DNA from: Lacticaseibacillus rhamnosus
Lineage (GTDB): Bacteria; Bacillota; Bacilli; Lactobacillales; Lactobacillaceae
Direction: 5' to 3'
Length of the DNA: 64,000 bases
Assembly (NCBI RefSeq): GCF_900636965.1
Contig: NZ_LR134331.1
Coordinates: forward strand, 1,612,001 to 1,676,000
Shown here: positions 21,325 to 30,116 of the stretch, one piece after another
How the letters are laid out: every line of letters begins with the position of its first letter
How positions within the stretch are numbered: position 1 is the first letter of the stretch
The notes under the pieces: model-generated
What the model was told of the DNA's origin: nothing
Databases searched by the model: none
The model's input: the letters and a program-made list of their open reading frames with translations, nothing else
Translations under genes and position numbers: made by a program

Positions 21325-22048
21325 GTAACAGCCTCCTGACAAACGGCGTATAACCGCCATCAGCTTCATGAACAATCAGCGGTGGCATAATCCGCAAACC
21401 ATCCGGACGACCGGCTTTAATCGCAGCAATCAAGACCATATTGGCTTCCCGGTCTTCACGCGGATGAATGAATTGCAGCTGTTTAGGTGCCAACCCGACC
21501 GCGGTCAGCGTTGCCAATAGCTCAGCCAGCCGATCCGGACGATGCACAAAGTAGGCTTTCCCTTGATATTTCAACAAATCAGCGCTTACTCTCGCCACCG
21601 TTGCAAAATCTGTCGTCAACTCATGGCGCGCGATGGCCAGATGATCATTAGGATTCGTTATACTCCGAGCACTGATCTTGAAATATGGCGGATTACAGGT
21701 CACTACATCCACTGAATCCTTGGCCACAAACTTGGTAGTGTCCGCCAAATCACCTTCGTGGACGTCAACATTAGCCAATGCATTCAATGCCACACTGCGA
21801 CGCGCCATGTCGGCCAGCCGCGGCTGCAACTCAACCATGGTCACGCGGTTATCCGTTTTACGCGCCAAGAAAAGCCCTACCGCACCATTGCCGGCAGCCA
21901 AGTCAACCACCCGACTGTGCCGTTTAATCTGGGCAAAATTTGCCAACAGCACCGCATCCAATGAAAAAGAAAAAACGGCCCCGCTTTGAATAATTTTAAT
22001 GTGCCGACTAGCAAGCACATCAACCCGCTCACCAGGCAATAATGACAT
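21314..22048 (-). CDS. tRNA1(Val) A37 N6-methyltransferase, TrmN6/YabB family
   Basis: SAM-dependent methyltransferase with the N6-adenine motif NPPYFK and SAM-binding [15 protein letters not shown]. The N-terminus ([19 protein letters not shown], then [14 protein letters not shown]) matches the TrmN6 family. 244 residues from the ATG at 22048; a TTG at 22057 in frame is also possible, with AGGAAAAAGG serving either. Target assignment (A37 of tRNA-Val) is by family only. Coupled to the following GIY-YIG gene. Confidence 0.9.
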   Translation of the reverse strand: MSLLPGERVDVLASRHIKIIQSGAVFSFSLDAVLLANFAQIKRHSRVVDLAAGNGAVGLFLARKTDNRVTMVELQPRLADMARRSVALNALANVDVHEGDLADTTKFVAKDSVDVVTCNPPYFKISARSITNPNDHLAIARHELTTDFATVARVSADLLKYQGKAYFVHRPDRLAELLATLTAVGLAPKQLQFIHPREDREANMVLIAAIKAGRPDGLRIMPPLIVHEADGGYTPFVRRLLHGD

Positions 22049-22214
22049 CTCCAACACCTTTTTCCTAAAAAGCTAAAATTCGGCAAACAGCCTTCCGTGA
22101 ATCGCGATAACAGATGAAATCATAGCACACAAAAACCGCCACTAGCTACAGCTTTTCAGTCTGGTGGTTCGCGCTCCATTATAAAACGGGAGGAAGCCAA
22201 TGCTAACCGATTAA

Positions 22215-22223
22215 TGGTATAAT
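22215..22223 (+). promoter_or_regulatory. Extended -10 promoter of the plsC-like gene
   Basis: TGG-TATAAT, with TATAAT at 22218-22223, stands 38 bases before the ATG at 22261. The -35 region is not recognisable. Confidence 0.6.
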
Positions 22224-22260
22224 CTACATCAAAAGTTTAACCACGAAGGAAGAATAAGCC

Positions 22261-22911
22261 ATGTTTTATAGTTTTCTGCGTTACGTCGTTGCCGGGTTAA
22301 TCTGGCTCATAAACGGACACTCTCAAACCCAGGAGAAACAGGAATTGCCGGATGGGCCGTTTGTTCTGGTCGCGCCACATCGTTCCTGGCTCGATCCGGT
22401 TTTCCTCGCACTAGCCGCTTGGCCGCACCATTTTTCATTTATGGCTAAAAGTGAACTGTTTAAAAATCCATTGCTCCGCTGGCTGTTGGTGAAAGTCGGG
22501 GCCTTTCCGGTTGATCGGGCGCATCCCGGGCCGAGTGCGATCAAGGTTCCGGTTCGCGCACTGAAACAGGAAGGCAAAGCGTTGATGATCTTTCCAACCG
22601 GTTCGCGTTATTCGGCAGATATGAAAGGCGGCGCAATTTTAATCGCCAAACTGGCAAAGGCACCGATTGTTCCAGCAGTTTATCAAGGTCCCGGGACGTT
22701 TTGGTCTCTGTTTAAACGCAAACCGATTATCGTTCGGTTCGGCAAACCTGTTGATCCGCCAAAAGGAAGGCTGACTGATGAAGCGCTTGCTGCTTTCAGC
22801 GACGAGCTACAGGAAAATTTTGCTGCTTTGGATCATGCGATTAATCCCCATTACAAATACGTTCCTGATAAGAAAAAGTATCTAGAAGAAAAAGAACACG
22901 GAGAAGTATAA
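22261..22911 (+). CDS. 1-acyl-sn-glycerol-3-phosphate acyltransferase (PlsC family)
   Basis: Membrane-associated acyltransferase that would make phosphatidic acid. 216 residues. The catalytic HX4D motif HRSWLD is at residues 40-45; the arginine motif region FPVDRAHPG follows. The third motif, usually FPEGTRS, reads FPTGSRYS here, lacking the glutamate. First plus-strand gene; GAAGGAAG site. Alternative: another lysophospholipid acyltransferase. Confidence 0.88.
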   Translation: MFYSFLRYVVAGLIWLINGHSQTQEKQELPDGPFVLVAPHRSWLDPVFLALAAWPHHFSFMAKSELFKNPLLRWLLVKVGAFPVDRAHPGPSAIKVPVRALKQEGKALMIFPTGSRYSADMKGGAILIAKLAKAPIVPAVYQGPGTFWSLFKRKPIIVRFGKPVDPPKGRLTDEALAAFSDELQENFAALDHAINPHYKYVPDKKKYLEEKEHGEV

Positions 22912-22934
22912 GGTTCGCTTGTCGAGCCTTTTTC
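22912..22934 (+). terminator. Terminator after the plsC-like gene
   Basis: GGTTCG pairs with CGAGCC (one G-T pair), followed by TTTTTCC, starting right at the stop codon. Confidence 0.75.
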
Positions 22935-22968
22935 CTTTGTTACCAAATAAAAGAAAGCGAGTAAGTTA

Positions 22969-24363
22969 ATGAAGCTTTGGAAACAAATGACCCGCAAACC
23001 GGATTTGCAAGCTGCTCTTAAAGCCGATGACTTGTTGACCCGCAGCCTGACAACCCGCGATTTGATTGCACTTGGCATTGGCGCCGTTATTAGTACCGGT
23101 ATTTTTATTTTACCCGGCACCGTGGCCGCAACCACCAGTGGCCCGGCAATCACGATTGCCTTTATTTTGGCCGCCATCGTATGCTCACTGGCTGCCATGT
23201 GTTATGCCGAATTTGCTTCGGCGCTGCCTGTTGCAGGTTCGGCTTATGCATATGGCAATATTGTGTTTGGTCAGGTATTCGGCTGGATTATCGGCTGGGC
23301 ATTGATTCTTGAATATATGTTGGCAGTAGCTGCTGTCTCGACTAGTTTCTCAGCTTATTTTGCCAGTTTGCTTTCCGGATTTCACATCACGCTGCCGACT
23401 GCTATTGCTGGTCCATTTTCACCTAGTCACGGTACGTACATTAATCTCATTGCGGTGATCGTTGTTTTGCTGATTGGCATGATGCTCTCGCGCGGCATGC
23501 AGTCATCAATGGCGATTAACCGGTTAATGGTACTGGTCAAATTGCTTATCATCCTAATTTTCGTTGTCGTTGGGTTCTTTTATGTGCAGCCCGCCAATTG
23601 GCACCCTTATATGCCGTTCGGGGCAAAAGGGGTTCTTGCCGGAGCGGCCTTGGTTTTCTTTGCTTATCTCGGCTTTGATGCGGTATCGGCCTCGGCACCT
23701 GAGGTTAAACAGCCGCAGAAAACGTTACCCCGTGGCATCATCGGCACCTTAATCATCGCGACAATTTTGTATGTTTTGGTCGCCATTGTCTTGACAGGCA
23801 TGGTGCCGTTTACCAAACTGGACGTAGCCGATCCAGTTGCCTTTGCGCTCGGCGTTGTTCATCTACGCGGTCTCGGCGGGTTCATTTCGGTAGGCGCGCT
23901 GGCTGGCATGTTCACTATGATGGTCACCATGATTTATAGCTCATCCCGCCTGATTTATGCGATCGGGCGTGACGGCTTGTTGCCACGCTGGTTCGGCCAT
24001 GTCAGTGGGCATTTACCGGAAAATGCGCTGTGGACAGTGGTTACGGTGATTGCTTTGATGGGTGGTTTGGTGCCGCTAAATCAGCTTGTCAACTTAGTTA
24101 ATATTGGAACGTTAATTGCCTTTGCGTTTGTTTCAATCGGCATCATCCCCCTTCGTCGCCACGAAGCCATTAACAATCAGGGCTTTCAGGTTCCCGGCTA
24201 TCCGGTGACGCCAATTGTCTCATTTCTCTTTTGCCTGTTGCTGATGACCCAACTAAGCGCCGAGACGTGGCTGATGAGTCTGGCTTGGTTTGCGTTTGGA
24301 TTAGTCATCTATTTCAGCTACGGCATTCGTCACGGTCACGTGTCTGAAGCCAAAATCCGGTAA
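22969..24363 (+). CDS. APC-superfamily amino acid permease (CAT/YfnA type)
   Basis: 464 residues, about 12 membrane helices. Helix 1 carries LIALGIGAVISTGIFILPG with the unwound GxG substrate site typical of the APC family; FAYLGFDAVSASAPEVKQPQ is the family signature in helix 6. Length and the soluble N-terminus of about 40 residues fit cationic amino acid transporters, but the substrate cannot be decided. A weak ribosome site precedes the ATG. It lies behind the plsC terminator and 24 bases before the DUF1003 gene. Confidence 0.9.
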   Translation: MKLWKQMTRKPDLQAALKADDLLTRSLTTRDLIALGIGAVISTGIFILPGTVAATTSGPAITIAFILAAIVCSLAAMCYAEFASALPVAGSAYAYGNIVFGQVFGWIIGWALILEYMLAVAAVSTSFSAYFASLLSGFHITLPTAIAGPFSPSHGTYINLIAVIVVLLIGMMLSRGMQSSMAINRLMVLVKLLIILIFVVVGFFYVQPANWHPYMPFGAKGVLAGAALVFFAYLGFDAVSASAPEVKQPQKTLPRGIIGTLIIATILYVLVAIVLTGMVPFTKLDVADPVAFALGVVHLRGLGGFISVGALAGMFTMMVTMIYSSSRLIYAIGRDGLLPRWFGHVSGHLPENALWTVVTVIALMGGLVPLNQLVNLVNIGTLIAFAFVSIGIIPLRRHEAINNQGFQVPGYPVTPIVSFLFCLLLMTQLSAETWLMSLAWFAFGLVIYFSYGIRHGHVSEAKIR

Positions 24364-24387
24364 ACGTTAAAGAAAGGATAATGAACA

Positions 24388-25170
24388 GTGGTCAATAATC
24401 AAACGGCAACCTGCCTTGTTGATGGTCAAGTTTACGCGATCAGTGATGGCCTTTTCTTAAGCGATCTTGAAACCAAACTGGTCAATATCATTAAAAACGA
24501 CTATCCGCGCGCGACCAAAAACAGCTTCATTTGCAATGCGCACCTATTAAATTACCGCCTTGAGCGCATGCGCCGGCAACAACGACAGGATGAACGGGCG
24601 CATGAAAAGATTAATCGTAAAATGTCGCAAGCTTTGGTTAAAGATGATTTTCAGCTGACTGATGTTTACGACAATATGGAGTCCACGATCACATTTGGCG
24701 AACGGATTGCCGATGCGGTTGCCAAATATGCCGGTTCATGGCCATTCATCATTATCTTTTCCAGTTTTATGATTGTCTGGATGATTCTCAATACAGTCGG
24801 GATTTTCGGTAAACGGTTTGATCCGTTCCCGTTTATTCTGTTAAACTTATTTTTGAGTATGGTCGCGGCCTTACAAGCACCGTTAATCATGATGAGCCAA
24901 AATCGGGCAGCAGAGTATGATCGCCTGGAAGCCAAAAACGATTACCATGTGAATCTTAAGTCCGAAGAAGAAATTCGTCTGTTGCATTCAAAATTGGATC
25001 ATATCATTGCTGACGATAATCCTAATCTGTTCGAAAGCCAGCGCCTAACCGTCGAAGTGTTAGGCGAAATGGTCAATCAGCTTAGCGAAACGCGGCAGCA
25101 GCTGGCCTTACTTAAAGCCAGCCAAGACGAGGCAAACCGTACGCAACTTGACACGAAGATAAAAAAATAG
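24388..25170 (+). CDS. DUF1003 family membrane protein
   Basis: 260 residues, GTG start with AAAGGA ten bases before. Two membrane helices (about residues 116-137 and 146-170, with MIVWMILNTVGIF and FPFILLNLFLSMVAALQAP) followed by the family signature MMSQNRAAEYDRLEAKNDY and a C-terminal coiled-coil-like region rich in E, Q and K. The first 80 residues are a separate soluble part containing FLSDLETKLVNIIKNDYPRA. Function unknown. Probably co-transcribed with the permease. Confidence 0.88.
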   Translation: MVNNQTATCLVDGQVYAISDGLFLSDLETKLVNIIKNDYPRATKNSFICNAHLLNYRLERMRRQQRQDERAHEKINRKMSQALVKDDFQLTDVYDNMESTITFGERIADAVAKYAGSWPFIIIFSSFMIVWMILNTVGIFGKRFDPFPFILLNLFLSMVAALQAPLIMMSQNRAAEYDRLEAKNDYHVNLKSEEEIRLLHSKLDHIIADDNPNLFESQRLTVEVLGEMVNQLSETRQQLALLKASQDEANRTQLDTKIKK

Positions 25171-25218
25171 AACATCCGCTACTTTTTGCAAAAGCCAAAA
25201 AGTAGCGGATGTTCTTTT
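25169..25218. terminator. Bidirectional terminator
   Basis: AGAACATCCGCTACTTTTT is the reverse complement of AAAAAGTAGCGGATGTTCT with a 12-base loop; T-runs on both strands. It serves the plus-strand DUF1003 gene and the converging ABC transporter operon. Confidence 0.93.
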
Positions 25219-25233
25219 ATATCTAAGCTGCCA

Positions 25234-27036
25234 TTACCGCGATGCTTCCTCACCCTCGCCAACTTGCAGGTGATACATTTCGTAATACCGCCCATGCTGT
25301 GCAAGTAGCGATTCATGTGTGCCGCGCTCGACAATGCGACCGGCATCTAAGACCAAAATCAAATTGGCATCCTGAATCGTGGACAATCGGTGGGCAATGG
25401 CGATGGTGGTACGACCTTGACGAATCCGCCGCAGCCCTTCCTGGATCACGGATTCGGTTTCGGTATCAATGTTTGCCGTTGCTTCATCAAGCACCAGAAT
25501 TTTAGGATCGGTGACCACTGTGCGGGCAAATGAAATCAGTTGGCGCTCACCACTCGAGAATTCACTTCCGCCTTCAATAACCCGCGCGTGATAAGTGTCG
25601 GGCAATTTATTGATGAAGCGATCAGCCTGTACAAATTCCGCCGCTGCTTTGACTTGATGATCGGTAATCTGATCATTAAATAGGCGAATGTTGCTGCTGA
25701 TATCGCCGTAAAACATAAACGAATCCTGCAAGACTAAGCCGAGCTTTTTGCGCAACTCCGGCATCGGATAATCGCGAATATCTACATCGTCAATCAAAAT
25801 CTGTCCTTGACCAAACTCGTAAAAACGCATCATCACATTGATAATCGAGCTTTTCCCGGAACCGGTATGACCGACTAACGCCACCGTTTCGCCAGGATTG
25901 GCCACAAAGCTAATATCGTGCAAGATGTCATGTTCACCATCATAGGCAAAACTGACATGGCGAAATTCGATTTTGCCTTGCTGAATGACGGCATGTGCAT
26001 CCGGATGTTGTGCGGGCGCGTATTCCTTGCTATCAAGAATCCGGAAAATGCGACTGCCGGCAACAACGCCATCCTGCAGAAACGACAGGTTATCCATCAT
26101 GTTAACCATGGGATTGAAGAAATTGGCAGTGTAAGTGGTGAACGCATACACCAAGCCGGCCTCGACATAGCTATGCATGGAAATCAGGCCAAATGCCCAC
26201 AAAACCGCAATCAGCGCTAGTGAATATAAAAGGTTAATCACCGAGGACAGCAACAGCGAGTTTACGCGGATCATCGCTTTGCGGGCATCGAGATACTCCT
26301 GATTCGTTGCTTCAAATTCCCGACTAATGCGATTCTCCTGCCGAAATTGCTGAATAATCGCAATGCCTTCAATCGATTCATTCAGTTGGGTATTCAGCTC
26401 AGACAATTTTTCACGCATGTGGCGGTATACCTTGGAACTATAAGTGCTGTAATACCAGACCACTACTAACAGAATCGGTAAGAACGCCGCAACCAACAAG
26501 GCAATTTTAGGATTAGCCGCAAACATAATCGCAAAGCTGCTGATGACCGAGAATAACCCGACAATGACGGCCAAAATCACATTCCAAAAGTCGGAAAAAG
26601 TCATGGTATCGTTGGTAACCCGTGATACGATCGAGCCAGCCGGCGTTTGATCGAAATAACGCATCCCCAATGTGTGCAATTTAGCAAACAGTTGCCGGCG
26701 CGCATCTTCCAGTCCACGTTCAGCGCCCATGTTGAACAAGAAGGTTTGGAAGAACTGAAATACGGCCTTAACCAGAGTACCAAATGCATAAAGCACCGCA
26801 AACAGCAGCAGAATCTGAACCGTTGCACTTTGATTTGCCAAATAACGATCCATGAAAACCTGCAGAATCTTTGGCAACAGAACATTCATCCCTGCCAGTA
26901 ACGCGGCTGCGACAATTGCGCCGATAAATTGACGCTTATACGGCCGCGTATAACCCATCAACCGCCGCATAATTTTTAGCTGTTGCCGAACCGGAATGCT
27001 TTTTGACCAAGCGCTTTCGTATCCTTTACTTGCCAC
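25234..27036 (-). CDS. Multidrug-type ABC exporter half-transporter, subunit B (canonical Walker B glutamate)
   Basis: 600 residues: six-helix membrane domain (about 1-330) and ATPase domain with Walker A VGHTGSGKSS, Walker B ILVLDEATANID with the catalytic glutamate, and a signature reading EFSSGERQ instead of LSGGQ. Start is a GTG at 27036 with AAGGTG upstream, overlapping the end of the neighbouring subunit by 11 bases; the frame continues further up inside that gene. With its partner it forms a heterodimer of the LmrCD/BmrCD/YheHI kind. Substrate unknown. Confidence 0.92.
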   Translation of the reverse strand: MASKGYESAWSKSIPVRQQLKIMRRLMGYTRPYKRQFIGAIVAAALLAGMNVLLPKILQVFMDRYLANQSATVQILLLFAVLYAFGTLVKAVFQFFQTFLFNMGAERGLEDARRQLFAKLHTLGMRYFDQTPAGSIVSRVTNDTMTFSDFWNVILAVIVGLFSVISSFAIMFAANPKIALLVAAFLPILLVVVWYYSTYSSKVYRHMREKLSELNTQLNESIEGIAIIQQFRQENRISREFEATNQEYLDARKAMIRVNSLLLSSVINLLYSLALIAVLWAFGLISMHSYVEAGLVYAFTTYTANFFNPMVNMMDNLSFLQDGVVAGSRIFRILDSKEYAPAQHPDAHAVIQQGKIEFRHVSFAYDGEHDILHDISFVANPGETVALVGHTGSGKSSIINVMMRFYEFGQGQILIDDVDIRDYPMPELRKKLGLVLQDSFMFYGDISSNIRLFNDQITDHQVKAAAEFVQADRFINKLPDTYHARVIEGGSEFSSGERQLISFARTVVTDPKILVLDEATANIDTETESVIQEGLRRIRQGRTTIAIAHRLSTIQDANLILVLDAGRIVERGTHESLLAQHGRYYEMYHLQVGEGEEASR

Positions 27037-28783
27037 GCATTTCACCTTCTTCCGCTGCTTCCATTTCCTGCTTAGCCCACATTTCCGCATACCAGCCATG
27101 CTTGGCTAATAACTGTGCATGAGTGCCGCGTTCGATCACTTGGCCATTTTCCAACACAATAATTTCGTCAGCATGCATCACGGAGCTCAAGCGGTGAGCT
27201 GCAATGATCGTGGTTTTGTGCGCCCGGTCACGTTTCATGTTGGCGAGGATCTCTTCTTCGGTTTTGGCATCGACCGCCGACAGCGCATCATCCAAAATCA
27301 ACAATTCAGGTGCATTAATGACCGCCCGTGCAATTGCCAACCGCTGCTTTTGCCCGCCGGATAAACTGACCCCTTTTTCTCCGACCAGCGTTTCATAGCC
27401 GGCTGTAAATTTCTGAATATCATCGTGCACGGCACTTTCCTTGGCCGCCTTTTCCACTTCCGGCTGCCCCTTTTCAAACGCCGAAAAGCGGATGTTGTCC
27501 GCGACCGTGGTTGAAAAAAGAAAATTATCCTGCGGTACGTACCCAATTGAATCCAGCAATGCATCCAGCGAGTAATCTTTGATGTTGTGACCGCCAAACT
27601 CGATGAAGCCGTCATAGTTATCGAATTCCCGCAACAAAAGCTTAAAAATCGTGCTTTTACCGGCACCGACTTTACCCACAATGCCCAGCGTATTGCCTTC
27701 TAATAAGGTAAAATGCACGCGGCTCAAGGCCACTTGCTGATCATTAGGGTAGCTGAATTTGTTAATCTGATACCGAATATCACCATGCGCCGGTGTCGTA
27801 ATGGCATCTTTGGCTTCCAAAATCGTGGAACGTTCTTTAAGCAAGTCGTCCACGCGATCATAGCTGGCATTACCACGTTCAAGAATATTAAATAGTCGGC
27901 CAATTGCAAACATCGGCCACACCAGAGCGGAAACGTACGTCACAAACGAAACCAACTGCCCGATCGAAATTTGGCTGTGCACCACTTGCCAACCGCCATA
28001 AATAATCGTAATCACGTAAGTCAGTCCCATGATCAAACTGGTCGTCGGATCAAATAACGCATCAATAAAGTTAACCCGCCGATTAATCTGAACCGTATGA
28101 TCGACAATGCGATTGAAATCAGCCGTGTCCTCAGCCTCTTGCCCAAATGTCTTAATGACCTTGATGCCACTGACACTTTCTTGGGTTTTATCATTTAACC
28201 GCGAAAAAGCAGCCTGCGACTCCGAAAACGCAGCATGCAACCGCGTTCCCAGTTTACGAGCCATCACCGCCAACAATGGCATCGGCAAAATGGCAATCAA
28301 CGTCAAGCGCCAGTCCACTACCAAAATCATGGCAATAATCGTGGTACCGCCAGTAATAAACGAATCAAATAAAGTCAAAATGCCGGCGCCCGCGACATTT
28401 TGGACCGCATTTAAATCGTTAGTCGCATGCGCCATTAAATCGCCAGTACGGTGTTTTTGATAGAAGGTGGCATCCATTTTCATAAAATGCCAAAACAGCC
28501 GGGTACGCAACGTCCGCTCCAGCTTGGCCGCTCCGCCCCAAATAGCGTTACGCCAACCGTAGCGAAACAGATACTGCGAAATCCCGGAAAAGAGCAATAA
28601 ACCCAACATAAGTGCTAAGTGACTGCTAGTTAATCGCGATTTGCTCATCGCATCAACTAAATCACCAATCACTTTTGGCGGAATCAAATTAACCAATGCA
28701 ACTAACAGCAGAAAAGTCACACCTAGCAAATATCGCCGCCATTCCTGCTTAAAATACCACCCTAATTTTTTGAAAATTCCCAC
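27026..28783 (-). CDS. Multidrug-type ABC exporter half-transporter, subunit A (degenerate ATP site)
   Basis: 585 residues, six membrane helices plus ATPase domain. Walker A VGKVGAGKST, signature SLSGGQKQR (canonical), Walker B LLILDDALSAVD with aspartate in place of the catalytic glutamate. Together with the partner's weak signature this gives one active and one inactive ATP site, as known for LmrCD, BmrCD and TM287/288. It begins at ATG 28783. A 7-bp hairpin lies in its leader at 28811-28834. Confidence 0.92.
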   Translation of the reverse strand: MGIFKKLGWYFKQEWRRYLLGVTFLLLVALVNLIPPKVIGDLVDAMSKSRLTSSHLALMLGLLLFSGISQYLFRYGWRNAIWGGAAKLERTLRTRLFWHFMKMDATFYQKHRTGDLMAHATNDLNAVQNVAGAGILTLFDSFITGGTTIIAMILVVDWRLTLIAILPMPLLAVMARKLGTRLHAAFSESQAAFSRLNDKTQESVSGIKVIKTFGQEAEDTADFNRIVDHTVQINRRVNFIDALFDPTTSLIMGLTYVITIIYGGWQVVHSQISIGQLVSFVTYVSALVWPMFAIGRLFNILERGNASYDRVDDLLKERSTILEAKDAITTPAHGDIRYQINKFSYPNDQQVALSRVHFTLLEGNTLGIVGKVGAGKSTIFKLLLREFDNYDGFIEFGGHNIKDYSLDALLDSIGYVPQDNFLFSTTVADNIRFSAFEKGQPEVEKAAKESAVHDDIQKFTAGYETLVGEKGVSLSGGQKQRLAIARAVINAPELLILDDALSAVDAKTEEEILANMKRDRAHKTTIIAAHRLSSVMHADEIIVLENGQVIERGTHAQLLAKHGWYAEMWAKQEMEAAEEGEMRGK

Positions 28784-28810
28784 AACACTTGCTCCTTAAA
28801 TCAACGTTTT

Positions 28811-28834
28811 GATCCGGGTTTAACGAACCGGATC
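28811..28834. repeat. Inverted repeat in the leader of the ABC exporter operon
   Basis: GATCCGG and CCGGATC, separated by 10 bases, lie 28-51 bases before the first gene of the operon. It could be an operator, an attenuator or a chance hairpin; no T-run follows. Confidence 0.45.
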
Positions 28835-28926
28835 AGCTGTTTATGAAATAAATGGCTTACAATTTCTCATAAGCTTCGGTAATAATGAACATCTTCTCAT
28901 GATAGCACAAACATCGCTAGGACGCG

Positions 28927-28965
28927 AAAACGCGACGACAAAAAAGAATTCTGTCATCGCGTTTT
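28927..28965 (-). terminator. Probable terminator after yneF
   Basis: AAAACGCGATGAC pairs with GTCGTCGCGTTTT (one G-T pair) on the minus strand around a 13-base loop that itself holds TTTTTT. It lies 9 bases behind the yneF stop. Some read-through into the ABC operon is possible. Confidence 0.65.
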
Positions 28966-28973
28966 CTTAGTAA

Positions 28974-29195
28974 TTACTTAGCATTACGTTGGGCTTGTTT
29001 CATTTGCGCCATCATCTGGTTGAGTTTCTTAGCAGATGGTTTTTGTCCCATTTGCATCATCATGGTACGCAGCATCTCTTCGTTCACAGGCGGATTATCT
29101 TGAAAATACTTCTTCATATATGCCCGTGCGCCGAAGAATCCGCCTGCTAAGCCGACCAGTAACGCAATGATCCCCACAAGTATTGTGACTAACAA
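28974..29195 (-). CDS. yneF: UPF0154 family small membrane protein YneF
   Basis: 73 residues with one N-terminal membrane helix ([20 protein letters not shown]) and the conserved [20 protein letters not shown]. Similar in length and text to B. subtilis YneF. The start is a TTG at 29195 with GAAGGAGG seven bases before; an ATG at 29219 in the same frame has no ribosome site and would lie only a few bases after the predicted transcription start. Function unknown. Confidence 0.9.
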   Translation of the reverse strand: MLVTILVGIIALLVGLAGGFFGARAYMKKYFQDNPPVNEEMLRTMMMQMGQKPSAKKLNQMMAQMKQAQRNAK

Positions 29196-29224
29196 TGTGC
29201 GGCCTCCTTCAAGTTTCATTTCTC

Positions 29225-29253
29225 ATTGTACTAAAGCGCTTCGATGTTGAAAA
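29225..29253 (-). promoter_or_regulatory. yneF promoter
   Basis: TTTTCA (-35) and TACAAT (-10) with a 17-base spacer on the minus strand, ending just before the first ATG of the yneF frame. Confidence 0.55.
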
Positions 29254-29255
29254 GA

Positions 29256-29501
29256 CTAATCTTCGCGCCAACCGTGTTCGCGTTGAATTTTTTGAACCTT
29301 TTTGCTCGTGATCTCATGGCCTTTTTTATCAAAGACCTGGGTATGCTCGATTTGATCACGTAAGCCCGCGCGAAAATCTTTTAAATAAGCTTCACGCAAT
29401 TTTTGCCGCTCGATTTTTTCTTCAGGCGTCAAACCCACGCTCCGATCTTTTTTGGCGAGTTCATTAATTCGATCCAATCGTTCTTTTGGTTGTTCTGCCA
29501 T
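29256..29501 (-). CDS. ynzC: DUF896 (UPF0291) family protein YnzC
   Basis: 81-residue soluble helical protein. Typical text: RINELAKKDRSVGLTPEEK, then KLREAYLKDFRAGLRDQIEH and VQKIQREHG. A GGAGG site precedes the ATG. In B. subtilis ynzC lies in the SOS-controlled yneA region; here no lexA or yneA is seen in the window. Function unknown. Confidence 0.92.
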   Translation of the reverse strand: MAEQPKERLDRINELAKKDRSVGLTPEEKIERQKLREAYLKDFRAGLRDQIEHTQVFDKKGHEITSKKVQKIQREHGWRED

Positions 29502-29521
29502 CGTGCTACCTCCTATAAACG

Positions 29522-29643
29522 TCTAAACGGCAACCGGTACTATTAGAAATTAGCACTGAATTAATTGCCGGACTTTGGCCTCGACACTATCTGCGTATTT
29601 CCGACCGGTAAAACGTTCGATCATCAGTTTTGGTGCATCCTGC
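29522..29643 (-). pseudogene. Possible remnant of a coding region
   Basis: On the minus strand a short open frame reads ...MIERFTGRKYADSVEAKV and ends after a few more residues (24 codons from the ATG). It looks protein-like but has no ribosome site and no full-length frame upstream. It may be a worn C-terminal fragment of a lost gene, or chance. I do not recognise a family. Confidence 0.25.
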
Positions 29644-29820
29644 TTAGTTCAGTTGAACCGCGGTGTAGTGATAATGTGCGGCCTCATGATTAGGATAAGG
29701 CGCATTTTGCAACATCGCAACATATTCTGCGGCACGCCGCTGGGATGAGAAGGCTTTTAACAACTCAATCGGCGCTGACTGATCCGCATAGTAGACAACG
29801 TATATCCATTGATCATCCAT
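29644..29820 (-). CDS. Small protein of unknown function, 58 residues
   Basis: The ATG at 29820 has a good GAGGTGAAGG site at the right distance and the frame runs 58 codons to TAA. The product begins MDDQWIYVVYYADQSAPIEL, continues with an RRAAEYVAMLQ helix-like part and ends HYHYTAVQLN. It has alternating beta-like and helical text, no membrane segment and no cysteine. I do not recognise a family. It lies between ynzC and the repeat-rich region behind rplS; no clear promoter of its own was seen. Confidence 0.65.
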   Translation of the reverse strand: MDDQWIYVVYYADQSAPIELLKAFSSQRRAAEYVAMLQNAPYPNHEAAHYHYTAVQLN

Positions 29821-29902
29821 AAGCCTTCACCTCGAGTCTGTAGCTGGGTGGCTTGAATGATGGGAGTTTGAAAAGGTGTTCAGGCGAGTTTATTTGTGTT
29901 TC

Positions 29903-29954
29903 ACCAGCGCGGGAGCTTGCATGTAAGGACCTAGAACCCCAATGGCCGCGCCCT
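29903..29954. repeat. Decayed half-copy of the palindromic repeat
   Basis: CCAGCGC, GCATGTAAGGACCT and AATGGCC occur in the order and spacing of the left half of the full element next to it, but the right arm is no longer recognisable. Confidence 0.55.
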
Positions 29955-29996
29955 ACATTCCAGCTGAACCGGGGGGGGATCCTGTGATACTCCCAT

Positions 29997-30112
29997 AACG
30001 CGCTCACCAGCCCAGAAACCTGCACATAAGGGCCTTGGTCGCAATGGCCAAAAGCGGGCCATTGCGACCAAGGCCGCTTATGCTCCGGTTTCTAAACGGG
30101 CTGGTTCGCGCT
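29997..30112. repeat. Single copy of the palindromic repeat behind rplS
   Basis: Inverted relative to the infB array. The inner stem is a perfect 17-bp hairpin (30033-30049 with 30057-30073, arms CCTTGG...ATGGCC and GGCCAT...CCAAGG). CATAAG pairs with CTTATG where other copies have TGTAAG/CTTACA, and the outer CCAGCCC pairs with GGGCTGG. It begins directly behind the rplS terminator. Confidence 0.92.
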
Positions 30113-30116
30113 TCCC

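Noticed and set aside
22261-25218. Plus-strand block 22.2-25.2 kb as a mobile island
   Set aside because: No integrase, transposase, direct repeats or tRNA flank, and base composition looks like the neighbours.
29813-30025. 70-codon frame downstream of rplS
   Set aside because: It overlaps two repeat copies, has no ribosome site and overlaps the better supported small gene.
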